From: Gemmatimonadota bacterium
GTDB taxonomy: Bacteria > JBHIER01 > G020348925
NCBI GenBank assembly: GCA_020348925.1
Contig: CP070758.1
Coordinates: forward strand, 1,200,262-1,230,165
Reading direction: 5' to 3'
Length of the DNA stretch: 29,904 nt
How positions within the stretch are numbered: the first letter of the stretch is position 1; each line of letters opens with the position of its first letter. Below are positions 15,203 to 23,142 of the stretch, piece after piece. Both the position numbers and the translations under genes were made by a program. Under the pieces are notes generated by a model. It did not search any database and was not told the DNA's origin. It was given only the letters and a program-made list of their open reading frames with translations.

Positions 15203-15994
15203 TCACAAACGCCTTTTTTTCGTGCGCTCTCTTCCTGAAGATCCCGCCACGTCCCCATCCAACCACCATACGGCCCCTCTCTTGGGGCGGACCATCGCTG
15301 CCGGATACCGTTTCCTCGACGTTTTCGAATCATTCAGGATTGCCTGGACCGTTTCTCGTTTATGGGCTCCTGTGACAATAAAAAATACACTGCTCGCGTT
15401 ATTGAGAACCGGCAGGGTCATCGTAATACGCCAGCGCGGGGTAATTTCAGGAGGAGCGTAAACAGAGGTAACCAATCGCTCCTTTTCATCAAGAGCCGAA
15501 TTGTCAGGAAAAAGTGAGGCCGTATGACCATCCTGCCCGATGCCAAGCAATACGAGGTCGAATCGTGGAAGGAGCTCGCCGGTACGGATTTCCTTTCGTC
15601 TGAAGCGGGGATAGAAAAATGAAAGCAGCCTGCGCTCGTAATCATCGGCGGCCTTGGCGGGTTCGATCTCACCGCGGATGCGATGGATATTATCCTTCGG
15701 AAGGGGTACATGATCGAGAAGCGTTTCCCGGGCCATGCGATAGTTGCTGTCAGAATGATCGGGCGGAACACAGCGTTCATCGCCCCAGAAGACGTGAACG
15801 AACTGCCAGCCTATCTTCTTCACGAATTCTTCCGAAGCGAGAAGCGAATAGATCTTTCGAGGCGTCGAGCCGCCGGCAAGGGATAGAGCACATCGTCCAT
15901 GGGTGGCAATCGCCTTCACTGCCAGCTTCAAGAACTGCTCCGCTACCGCGTGGGCAAGACTATCGAGATCAGGAAATATTTTAACGTTTTTCAT
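15203..15994 (-). CDS. pgl: 6-phosphogluconolactonase
   Basis: A 263-residue cytoplasmic enzyme hydrolysing 6-phosphoglucono-lactone to 6-phosphogluconate, the second step of the oxidative pentose phosphate pathway. Diagnostic motifs of the SOL/DevB-type enzyme are present: SLAGGSTPRKIY, VFWGDERCVPPDHSDSNY and LLGIGQDGHTASLFP, with the catalytic His of the last motif. The frame opens further upstream (16030), but the ATG at 15994 overlaps the zwf stop as ATGA and starts the conserved protein, so it is chosen. The coupling puts its product directly after glucose-6-phosphate dehydrogenase, its pathway predecessor. Confidence 0.95.
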   Translation of the reverse strand: MKNVKIFPDLDSLAHAVAEQFLKLAVKAIATHGRCALSLAGGSTPRKIYSLLASEEFVKKIGWQFVHVFWGDERCVPPDHSDSNYRMARETLLDHVPLPKDNIHRIRGEIEPAKAADDYERRLLSFFYPRFRRKEIRTGELLPRFDLVLLGIGQDGHTASLFPDNSALDEKERLVTSVYAPPEITPRWRITMTLPVLNNASSVFFIVTGAHKRETVQAILNDSKTSRKRYPAAMVRPKRGAVWWLDGDVAGSSGRERTKKRRL

Positions 15995-17490
15995 ACGTCG
16001 ATCCCATGCTCCCCGTGGACGGACAACCACTTTCGGCCAGTTTTATTAAGGAGGTCTTCGGCCTCAGGGGGGCCCCAACTCCCGGGCTCGTAAATTGCCA
16101 GAGGGGGTGATTTCGAACTTTCCCAAACCTGGACAATCGGGTCTATGAGTTGCCAAGCCAGTTCGATACCGTCGCTGCGCGTGAAGAGAGATGCATCGCC
16201 CTTTATTGCATCCAGGAGCAATCGTTCATAGGCATCCGGAAGAGCATCAGCGCCAAAGGCATCCGCGTAATGAAACTCCATATCAACGGAGCGCGTCTCG
16301 GCCAGCGTATTCGGTGTTTTCACCTCGAAGCAGAGGTGCATGCCCTCATCGGGTTGAATGGACAGGGCCAGAACGTTCGGAGTTATCTCCCGGCCCGGCG
16401 GCAGCGGGAACATGAAGTGCGGCGGACGCTGGAATTGAACGATAATCTCCGACGTCTTGTTGGTCAGCATCTTGCCTGAGCGGAGGTAGAACGGGACACC
16501 CTGCCAGCGCCAGTTGTCAATGAACAATTCAAGGGCCCCGTATGTGGCGGTTTGGGAATGGGGCTCAATCTCCTCGGTCTCGCGGTAACCTCTGTACTGC
16601 CCCCGAACAGTACACTCTAAAACATCTCCAGACGAGATGTGACGGATCGCGGAGAACATTTTCACCTTCTCATTGCGAATGGCGTCGGCGTTGAAGGAAG
16701 CCGGCGATTCCATGGCCGTCAGGGCCATGAGCTGCAGTAAATGGTTTTGAAACATGTCCCGCAGCACACCCACCTTGTCGTAATAACCGGCCCGATGGCC
16801 GACACCCACCGTTTCGGCCACAGTGATCTGAATATTGTCAATATATTTTCTGTTCCAAACAGGCTCAAAGATGGTATTGGCGAACCGGAAGAAGAGGATG
16901 TTTTGAGCGGTCTCCTTACCAAGATAATGATCGATTCGAAAGACCTGATGTTCCTCGAACACGGCATGAACCTGTCCGTTCAATTGACGGGCACTCTCAA
17001 AGTCATTTCCGAAGGGCTTCTCAATGATGATACGAGTCCATCCGGTTCCGCTTTTGTTCAGCTCGGCTTTTCCCAGTTGTTCTATAATTATTGGATACAG
17101 CACAGGCGGAGTTGCCAGGCAGAAGAGTCGATTTCCTCGTGTGCCCGCCTCTTCATCAAGCTGCCGCAATCGCTCTGCAAGGCGGCGATACGTTTCGGGA
17201 TCGTCGTAACTGCCGGCCACATAGGTATGTCTCTCCGCCGACCGAGGCCAGAGCTCGCATGTTCCCGGTCGTCTTCGAGCATAAGCCTTCACGCCCTCGA
17301 AAAGATTATGTCGAAAATCCTGGTCGGACAGATCCGTTCGCGCAACACCCACGATCCTGCTTTGCATGGGCAGCAATCCGTCACAGGCCAACGTATGAAG
17401 CGCCGGCACAAGCTTCCGCTGCGTCAGATCACCCGATGCGCCGAAGATAATAATAACCGCGGGTTCAGTGGTTAAATGTGTCTGAGACAT
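15991..17490 (-). CDS. zwf: Glucose-6-phosphate 1-dehydrogenase
   Basis: A 499-residue enzyme of normal family length that oxidises glucose 6-phosphate to 6-phosphoglucono-1,5-lactone, making NADPH (cofactor not proven here). It shows the dinucleotide-binding FGASGDLTQRKLVPAL, IIIEKPFGND, the catalytic RIDHYLGKE and, further on, FYLRSGKML. The open frame extends to a TTG at 17514. The ATG at 17490 has GGAG 8 bases upstream and is preferred. A 96-base gap, the largest in the pentose-phosphate part of the run, separates it from gnd and contains a three-unit 14-bp tandem repeat. It overlaps pgl by 4 bases. Confidence 0.97.
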   Translation of the reverse strand: MSQTHLTTEPAVIIIFGASGDLTQRKLVPALHTLACDGLLPMQSRIVGVARTDLSDQDFRHNLFEGVKAYARRRPGTCELWPRSAERHTYVAGSYDDPETYRRLAERLRQLDEEAGTRGNRLFCLATPPVLYPIIIEQLGKAELNKSGTGWTRIIIEKPFGNDFESARQLNGQVHAVFEEHQVFRIDHYLGKETAQNILFFRFANTIFEPVWNRKYIDNIQITVAETVGVGHRAGYYDKVGVLRDMFQNHLLQLMALTAMESPASFNADAIRNEKVKMFSAIRHISSGDVLECTVRGQYRGYRETEEIEPHSQTATYGALELFIDNWRWQGVPFYLRSGKMLTNKTSEIIVQFQRPPHFMFPLPPGREITPNVLALSIQPDEGMHLCFEVKTPNTLAETRSVDMEFHYADAFGADALPDAYERLLLDAIKGDASLFTRSDGIELAWQLIDPIVQVWESSKSPPLAIYEPGSWGPPEAEDLLNKTGRKWLSVHGEHGIDV

Positions 17491-17529
17491 TTCTATTGCT
17501 CCGCATCTATTCAATAAACGAGAGTTACG

Positions 17530-17571
17530 TTTTTCGTAGTGCGTGTTTCGTACCCCATGTTTCGTGGCATG
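17530..17571. repeat. Three degenerate 14-bp tandem repeats in the gnd-zwf gap
   Basis: Three 14-base units (17530-17543, 17544-17557, 17558-17571) each begin with T(T/G)TTTCGT and then vary. On the coding strand they read as ACGAAA-containing repeats just upstream of zwf. Role unknown; they may be remnants of a dispersed intergenic repeat. Confidence 0.55.
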
Positions 17572-17586
17572 TCATGTGTCCCAGCA

Positions 17587-18501
17587 TCACTCCTGCCTTC
17601 TCACCGTATGCCCGCCGAACTGGTTGCGCAGTGCAGCCAACAGTTTCGCGGCGTAGCTTTCATCCTGCCGGCTGACGAAACGCATCATCAGCGCCAGAGT
17701 GATTACTGGTGCCGGCACATCCTCATCTATCGCCTCTGCTATTGTCCACCGGCCTTCGCCGGAATCGTCGACCCAGTCTCTGATCTCGGTCAGGTTTTGA
17801 TCCTGGGCCAATGCCTCTGCCGTTAAGTCCAGGAGCCAGGATCTCACGACGCTCCCATAACGCCAAATCTCAGCCACCTGGTGCAGGTCCAGATCGAAAT
17901 CTTTTTTTGCTCTCAAGATCTCAAAGCCTTCGGCAAAGGCCTGCATAAGACCATACTCGATACCGTTGTGCACCATTTTCACAAAATGGCCGGCGCCGTT
18001 CGAGCCCACATGTCCCCAGCCTTTATCCGAACCGGGGGCAAAAGTTTCAAAAACAGACCGTAATCGACCCACCACCACCTTTTCACCCCCCACCATCATA
18101 CTGTATCCCTCCGTGAGACCCCATATGCCGCCACTGGTGCCCACATCGACAAAATGGATCTCCTGCGCTCGAACCAGTTCCGCCCGACGCATTGTGTCCT
18201 TATAATAGGAGTTTCCTCCCTCAATGATGGTATCGCCAGGAGATAGAATCTCCAGCAGGGCTTCAATCGTGCTCTCCGTCGCCTCACCAGCCGGTACCAT
18301 AATCCAGATCGTTCGTGGAGCTGCGAGTTTTTCAATCATCTCGTTCAACGTTGTGGCAGCTTCAATGTTCGATTCCTCTTCCGCCAGGATTTCGGCCTTT
18401 TCAGCTGTTCGATTGTGAGCGACAATCCTGTGACCGTTCCTCGCCAATCTCCGGGCGATATTGGCGCCCATTCTGCCCAAACCTACGATTCCGAGTTCCA
18501 T
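17587..18501 (-). CDS. gnd: 6-phosphogluconate dehydrogenase, decarboxylating (short form)
   Basis: A 304-residue enzyme oxidising 6-phosphogluconate to ribulose 5-phosphate and CO2. It is the short form (about 300 residues) rather than the 470-residue E. coli type. Motifs: N-terminal GIVGLGRMGANIARRL, HNRTAEK (Arg after the Asn suggests NADP+ preference, an inference), VGTSGGIWGLTEGY, and the catalytic region HFVKMVHNGIEYGLMQ with Lys, His and Asn. An ATG at 18516 overlaps the rpe stop as ATGA, but the ATG at 18501 has AGGAG at good spacing and gives the usual N-terminus, so it is chosen. It follows rpe with at most an 11-base gap. Confidence 0.95.
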   Translation of the reverse strand: MELGIVGLGRMGANIARRLARNGHRIVAHNRTAEKAEILAEEESNIEAATTLNEMIEKLAAPRTIWIMVPAGEATESTIEALLEILSPGDTIIEGGNSYYKDTMRRAELVRAQEIHFVDVGTSGGIWGLTEGYSMMVGGEKVVVGRLRSVFETFAPGSDKGWGHVGSNGAGHFVKMVHNGIEYGLMQAFAEGFEILRAKKDFDLDLHQVAEIWRYGSVVRSWLLDLTAEALAQDQNLTEIRDWVDDSGEGRWTIAEAIDEDVPAPVITLALMMRFVSRQDESYAAKLLAALRNQFGGHTVRRQE

Positions 18502-18512
18502 TCTTTCTCTCC

Positions 18513-19172
18513 TCATTGCTCCGCACTGTTCCGGAGCGCAGCGATGTTGTCAGCAACGGACGCTTCCTCGTTGTAAATGCTCGAACCTGCCACCAGGACC
18601 GTCGCTCCGACCTCCACAACCTGTGGTGCGGTTGTGACACCGATCCCGCCGTCGACCGCAATAGGGATATTCAGCTTCCGCTTTTTCAACTGATCATGGA
18701 GTTGCCTGATCTTTCCCAATTGGCTTTCGAGGAACTTCTGTCCCCCCCAACCAGGATTTACCGTCATTATCTGAATGAAATCGGTCATAGCCAGAACTTC
18801 TTCCAGCACCTCCACAGGCGTGCCTGGATTGATTGAGACGCCCGCTTCAATATTGTGCTCGCGAATCGACTGCAATACCCGATGGAGGTGGGGACATGCT
18901 TCTTGATGCACAATGAGACGACCGGCACCAGCGTCTACAAATGCACTTACATGGCGCTCAGGTTCAACGATCATGAGGTGTACATCCAACGGTATCTCTA
19001 CATTCGAGCGAACCGCCCGCACCACGCCTGCACCAAAAGTGATATTGGGTACAAAACGGCCATCCATGACATCTATTTGGATTGCATCAGCCCCGGCCGC
19101 TTCAGCTTGCCGTGCCTGTTCGCCGAGCCGTCCAAAATCCGCTGAAAGAATTGAAGCTTCAATCTGGATCAT
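18513..19172 (-). CDS. rpe: Ribulose-phosphate 3-epimerase
   Basis: A 219-residue TIM-barrel enzyme interconverting ribulose 5-phosphate and xylulose 5-phosphate. Conserved segments are SILSADFGRLGEQ, the metal/catalytic IDVMDGRFVPNITFG, LDVHLMI, MTVNPGWGGQKF and IAVDGGI, followed by a phosphate-binding VLVAGSSIY. Normal family length. Its ATG lies inside the end of rpiA (14-base overlap), with AGGAG 7 bases upstream. Confidence 0.97.
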   Translation of the reverse strand: MIQIEASILSADFGRLGEQARQAEAAGADAIQIDVMDGRFVPNITFGAGVVRAVRSNVEIPLDVHLMIVEPERHVSAFVDAGAGRLIVHQEACPHLHRVLQSIREHNIEAGVSINPGTPVEVLEEVLAMTDFIQIMTVNPGWGGQKFLESQLGKIRQLHDQLKKRKLNIPIAVDGGIGVTTAPQVVEVGATVLVAGSSIYNEEASVADNIAALRNSAEQ

Positions 19173-19872
19173 TATATTCTCCTCTTCTAAGATGGCGAAT
19201 TCCGCTACGTCCTGCTACAATGACATCCCTCGCCAGGCCCAGAAACAGCCCATGCTCCACAACGCCTGCGCGCTCACTGAGACTCGCTGCCAACCGGGCC
19301 GGTCGATCGATCGGCCCGAATGTGCAATCAAGGATCAGGTTCCCCTGTTCCGTCTTGAACGGTGTCCCATCATTTTCCTGACGCAAGGCTGGCTTGCCGC
19401 CCATCGATTTGAGAAATGACAACTGAGTCTCCCAGCCAAAGGGGATGACTTCAAGGGGAACCGGCCTGTGGGTTCCAAGGACCGGTGAAAGTTTGCTCTC
19501 ATCCACCACAATGATCTCACGCAAACTGGCCTGGGCGACAATCTTCTCTCGCACAAGCGCACCCCCTCCGCCCTTGATCAGATTCAGATGGGGATCGACT
19601 TCGTCCGCACCATCGATCGTAACGTCAAGGGCAGGGTGTTCCTCCAGTGTTGTCAATGGAATTCCAAGTCGCTGCGCCTCGGTTTCAACCTGGCGAGAGC
19701 ACGGCAGGCCAAGGATATTCCGTAATTGGCCCTCTTTTAACAATTGTGCTATATGTCGGACAGCGAAGGTGGCCGTACTCCCGTGGCCCAGTCCCACAAT
19801 CATCCCCGATTTTATGAATCCAACTGCATGCTCGGCAGCTTGGCGCTTGAATTCTGAAGTATCTTCGTTCAA
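19159..19872 (-). CDS. rpiA: Ribose-5-phosphate isomerase A
   Basis: A 237-residue RpiA-type enzyme interconverting ribose 5-phosphate and ribulose 5-phosphate. Motifs: GLGHGSTATFAV (the substrate loop, with His where Thr or Ser is more usual), TIDGADEVD and IKGGGGALVREKIVA with the catalytic Glu/Lys region. The start is a TTG at 19872; there is no upstream ATG, and GGAGGT precedes it by about 10 bases, lying across the pgi stop codon. The gap to pgi is 8 bases. The TTG may keep its translation low relative to its neighbours. Confidence 0.95.
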   Translation of the reverse strand: MNEDTSEFKRQAAEHAVGFIKSGMIVGLGHGSTATFAVRHIAQLLKEGQLRNILGLPCSRQVETEAQRLGIPLTTLEEHPALDVTIDGADEVDPHLNLIKGGGGALVREKIVAQASLREIIVVDESKLSPVLGTHRPVPLEVIPFGWETQLSFLKSMGGKPALRQENDGTPFKTEQGNLILDCTFGPIDRPARLAASLSERAGVVEHGLFLGLARDVIVAGRSGIRHLRRGEYNDPD

Positions 19873-19880
19873 CCGACTTG

Positions 19881-21659
19881 CTACCTCCGCAATATCACAT
19901 TATTAGCGCATTCACCGAGGGCACCGGTCAACTGTTTCAGCCTGCCTTCTACGTCGTGATCCAGGTGAAAGGTTATGACGCGCCGCCCTCTGTCCAAGAG
20001 GGCCTGACGGTCCCCCAGAGCTTGAGCCGCTTTGAGCAGACCGAAGGTCATTGACGATTCAGGTGATCCGGCTTTATCGGGGATGGGTACATCGCACTGA
20101 TCGTCAGCCGTAAACTGGATGAAGAGACCGTGTCCTCCGTCTCCCTTGTGAAGCTGGCCGGTCGAGTGTAAAAAACGTGGACCAAAGCCAACCGTTGTGG
20201 CCAACTTGTATTTGTCGCGAAGCGCGCGGCGGAATTCCCGAAGCGCCCCATCTGTACCGACAGTAGGCGGGACATACGCTTGCAACGCTACATAGTCCCC
20301 GGGTCTCGACTGACTGAGAAACGTGTTCAGTGCTTCTGTTGTAAGTGGCGCAGACTCACAGGGAGGCCATGCGCCCTTCTTACTGTATTCAGCAACCGTG
20401 TCCCTGGCCAGCACCTTCGAGGCCTCAACATCCGGCTGATCGAAGGGATTGATACCCATAAGCGAACCGGCCACAGCCGTGGCCATCTCCCACAGGAAGA
20501 ACTGTCCGCCAAGATCGTAGAGATCATCTAAGTGAATCCGAATGGCGGGATGCCCGCCATCTTCAAGAGCTTTCATCGCCGCATCGTTCGTGTTATCACT
20601 ACTCAGTTTCATTGAAACAAAAAGCCGATCACCTCCGTATACCTCCGGAGGACCCAGGGGTTCGTGCACGACCGGAAGGATACCGGTCCTCTCTTTTCCC
20701 GTACTCTCAGCAATGAGTTGTTCCACCCAGTCACCGAAGCCACCGATCTCCTGTGAGATGGCAAAGGTAACTTTATCGCGCCCTGCTTTTGCCAATTCTC
20801 CCATGACGGTACCGAGCTGCAATCCGCAGTTGTCGCTCTCAAGAGAGGAATCACTGTTCTTGGAGTTACCTGCCATGCTCAGAGCTCGACGGAGCAGGGT
20901 CTCTACATCCATTCCAATGAGTGCCGCTGGCACGAGCCCGAAATAGGAGAGGGCCGAATAGCGTCCTCCAATATTTGGATCGTTCAAAAAAGTCCTGCGG
21001 AAATCATACTCAGCGGCCAGTTCCTCAAGATGCGAGCCGGGATCGGTGATGGCCACAAAGCATTCACCCGCCTCAGCCGGACCGACAACTTCGGCCACCA
21101 AGTTGTAAAAATACTTAAAAAAGGAGAGGGTCTCAACGGTTCCGCCGGATTTCGTCGAGACGATGAATAATGTTCTGGTGAGATCCAACCGCTCAGCATG
21201 GGCTTTCACGGCTCCGGGGTCCGTACTATCCAATACGGCAAAATCCAGTTGACGCGGCGAACGGCCGTTCGTCTCTCCACCACCGAATGTCTTGCTGAAA
21301 ACCTCCGGGGCCAGGCTGGAGCCCCCCATTCCCAAGAGTAAGGTGTGGGTATACCCCGCAGTCCGCACTTCTTCCACAAAAGCTTCCAGGTGGGGGAGAT
21401 TCTCGAGCATCATCTCCGCCGTGGTGAGCCAGCCGAGCCTATTCGTAATGTCAGTCGATTCAGGTTTCCACACCGTGTGGTCGTGAGTCCAGATCCGGGT
21501 CATCGTCCGATTCTTCCTCATCTCTGCCAAGGCCGAATCAACCGATTTCTGATATGAGCCAAGACTCTTCGAGAGGCGTTTCCGGTCCGGCTGAAATATT
21601 TCCTGTTTCCCGTCAATTATCATTCGAATTTTCCTTCTCCGGCTCTTCATGCGCTCCAT
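19881..21659 (-). CDS. pgi: Glucose-6-phosphate isomerase domain protein (Pgi part of the Tal-Pgi type)
   Basis: A 592-residue SIS-fold isomerase interconverting glucose 6-phosphate and fructose 6-phosphate. It shows LLLGMGGSSLAPEV (108-120), LDSTDPGAV, VSTKSGGTVETLSF (167-180), GGRYSALSYFGLVPA and GINPFDQPDVEASK. The sequence resembles the Pgi half of bifunctional transaldolase/glucose-6-phosphate isomerases more than stand-alone E. coli-type Pgi, but the transaldolase half is absent. The first ATG overlaps the arsS stop as TAATG, so the two genes are translationally coupled; another ATG follows three codons later. It begins the pentose-phosphate part of the operon. Confidence 0.9.
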   Translation of the reverse strand: MERMKSRRRKIRMIIDGKQEIFQPDRKRLSKSLGSYQKSVDSALAEMRKNRTMTRIWTHDHTVWKPESTDITNRLGWLTTAEMMLENLPHLEAFVEEVRTAGYTHTLLLGMGGSSLAPEVFSKTFGGGETNGRSPRQLDFAVLDSTDPGAVKAHAERLDLTRTLFIVSTKSGGTVETLSFFKYFYNLVAEVVGPAEAGECFVAITDPGSHLEELAAEYDFRRTFLNDPNIGGRYSALSYFGLVPAALIGMDVETLLRRALSMAGNSKNSDSSLESDNCGLQLGTVMGELAKAGRDKVTFAISQEIGGFGDWVEQLIAESTGKERTGILPVVHEPLGPPEVYGGDRLFVSMKLSSDNTNDAAMKALEDGGHPAIRIHLDDLYDLGGQFFLWEMATAVAGSLMGINPFDQPDVEASKVLARDTVAEYSKKGAWPPCESAPLTTEALNTFLSQSRPGDYVALQAYVPPTVGTDGALREFRRALRDKYKLATTVGFGPRFLHSTGQLHKGDGGHGLFIQFTADDQCDVPIPDKAGSPESSMTFGLLKAAQALGDRQALLDRGRRVITFHLDHDVEGRLKQLTGALGECANNVILRR

Positions 21660-22615
21660 TAGTTAACAAGTGCACCACCGCACGAGGAGCCGCAACCGGC
21701 CGTACAGCCGAAGCAGTGAATGCCAGTGACAATCCTTCGTGGTAACAATTCTGGGAGTCTGAAATTCTCGATACGGTCTGGCGCGCCATGGTCCACTGAA
21801 AGTCCCAAGGCCAGATTAAAATCGCAATCGTACAGCGTCCCGTCCCAGCCGACGCTGATCTGATGCCGACACATCAAGCCCTCGAGGGTCTGGGGATTGT
21901 ACGATTCCTTGAGCAGCTGCAGATATTCCTCATCCTGCCCCTGCTTCCGCAGGTAGATTTGGAATCGACCGATGGGCATATTCGTGATGGTCAAGAGCCT
22001 GGAAAAGATGATGCCGTAGCGCCCCTTCAGTTCACGACGGTAATCGGCCTCAAGCCCTACCTGACTGGGTGGAAGAAAAGGGCCGCCGGGATTATAGACG
22101 AGATTCAAAGGCAAATGCTCCTCGGAACCGTAACCCAAGGTGTTCAGACGTCGAATGGCATCGACACTCCTTTCGTACACACCCTCCCCCCGCTGTGCCC
22201 TGACGTTCTCCTCAAGATAACAGGGCATCGAGGCCACAAGTTGGACCCCATTGTCTTTAAAAAACTCAGGTGTAGCCTCCATGCCCTCCTCGAGAAGCAC
22301 GGTCAAATTGGTTCGCACTTGAACAGGGAGATCTTTTGCGCGCAAGATTTCGACGAACCGACGGAAATCAGGATGAAGCTCCGGCGATCCACCTGTCAGA
22401 TCGACGAGTTGACATTCGACCCTCTTCACCACATCGAGGATCAATTCCATGGTACTCCATTCCATCATTTCCCCTCGACGCGGAGAGCAGCTCAAATGGC
22501 AATGTGCACATTCTTGATTGCACATCAAACCGAGATTGACCTGAAGAATATCGATGTCGTCGGCATACAGTCCACCGCTGCTGATATCAGCGATTTTCGT
22601 CTCGAACTCGTTCAT
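21659..22615 (-). CDS. arsS: Arsenosugar biosynthesis radical SAM protein ArsS
   Basis: A 318-residue radical SAM enzyme. The [4Fe-4S] motif is Cys32-x3-Cys36-x2-Cys39 (LMCNQECAHC), followed by HLSCSPRRGEMM, LVDLTGGSPELHP (the GGxP-type SAM site) and the family's NLVYNPGGPFLPPSQ. The C-terminus is Cys-rich: Cys301, 304, 308 and 312 in HCFGCTAGCGSSCGGA. In the ArsS family the enzyme joins the 5'-deoxyadenosyl group of SAM to dimethylarsenite on the way to arsenosugars. Some members are selenoproteins; here no in-frame UGA occurs and all these positions are Cys. AAGGAG lies about 11 bases before the ATG. It is first in the run, behind its own promoter, and overlaps pgi. No arsM is in the window. 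Confidence 0.93.
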   Translation of the reverse strand: MNEFETKIADISSGGLYADDIDILQVNLGLMCNQECAHCHLSCSPRRGEMMEWSTMELILDVVKRVECQLVDLTGGSPELHPDFRRFVEILRAKDLPVQVRTNLTVLLEEGMEATPEFFKDNGVQLVASMPCYLEENVRAQRGEGVYERSVDAIRRLNTLGYGSEEHLPLNLVYNPGGPFLPPSQVGLEADYRRELKGRYGIIFSRLLTITNMPIGRFQIYLRKQGQDEEYLQLLKESYNPQTLEGLMCRHQISVGWDGTLYDCDFNLALGLSVDHGAPDRIENFRLPELLPRRIVTGIHCFGCTAGCGSSCGGALVN

Positions 22616-22679
22616 AGAAGATCAACTCCTTTCGCTGAGAATAGCAGAGTCGCACACTGGGAAATGTGCACATAGCCTT

Positions 22680-22708
22680 TATATATATTGAAATATTTCC
22701 TCTGTCAA
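22680..22708 (-). promoter_or_regulatory. arsS: Promoter of the arsS-pentose phosphate run
   Basis: On the minus strand, TTGACA (22708-22703), a 17-base spacer and TATATA (22685-22680). The spacer contains a perfect 10-bp palindrome, GAAATATTTC (22690-22699), and another palindrome, TGTGCACA (22665-22672), lies around the expected transcription start. Either could be a repressor site. The predicted 5' UTR is about 60 bases. Confidence 0.65.
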
Positions 22709-22860
22709 GTATTTTTATTTGCTTCCACTCTTTCAACATCGGCTCAATTGAAAGTCCGTTTTCGATTGGCAGTTGGATTTTAAACGATCTGAAATCGAAT
22801 GGGTCGTTGAATTGAAAGAATGACAGATAAAAGTGATATTTTCAGCGTGAACGTTTTCAA

Positions 22861-23142
22861 TTACATTTCACCGGAACCCATGTCACCAGCCGCTTGACTC
22901 AAGGCCTGTTTCATGCGCTCACGAATTTCCGAACTCAGAGGAGTCGCAAAAAACGATTCCACGCTTTCCACGCGATCCTGGAACTGGCGCAGGGCATCTC
23001 TCATAAATCGAACCTGTTTCTCAAATTGAGGACAGGCCTTGCAGAACAGATAGTGCGTTCTTACAGCCAACCGTTTCCTTAATGGAAGTTTACGATCCAG
23101 AGATTCAGATATTAATTGTGCGACCTGTTCGCAAGTGAGCAT
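22861..23142 (-). CDS. Soluble zinc-binding anti-sigma factor (ZAS type)
   Basis: A 93-residue protein with the zinc-binding anti-sigma signature His30-x3-Cys34-x2-Cys37 (HYLFCKAC) and an N-terminal CEQVAQLISESLDR helix. No membrane segment follows, so it is a cytoplasmic anti-sigma factor of the kind that can release its sigma factor on thiol oxidation or metal binding. The ATG at 23142 overlaps the sigma gene's stop as TGATG, with AAGGAA upstream; a TTG one codon earlier is less likely. Pairing with the adjacent ECF sigma factor is strongly implied. Arsenite reacts with such Cys sites, which is interesting given arsS next door, but sensing of arsenic is inference. Confidence 0.85.
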   Translation of the reverse strand: MLTCEQVAQLISESLDRKLPLRKRLAVRTHYLFCKACPQFEKQVRFMRDALRQFQDRVESVESFFATPLSSEIRERMKQALSQAAGDMGSGEM

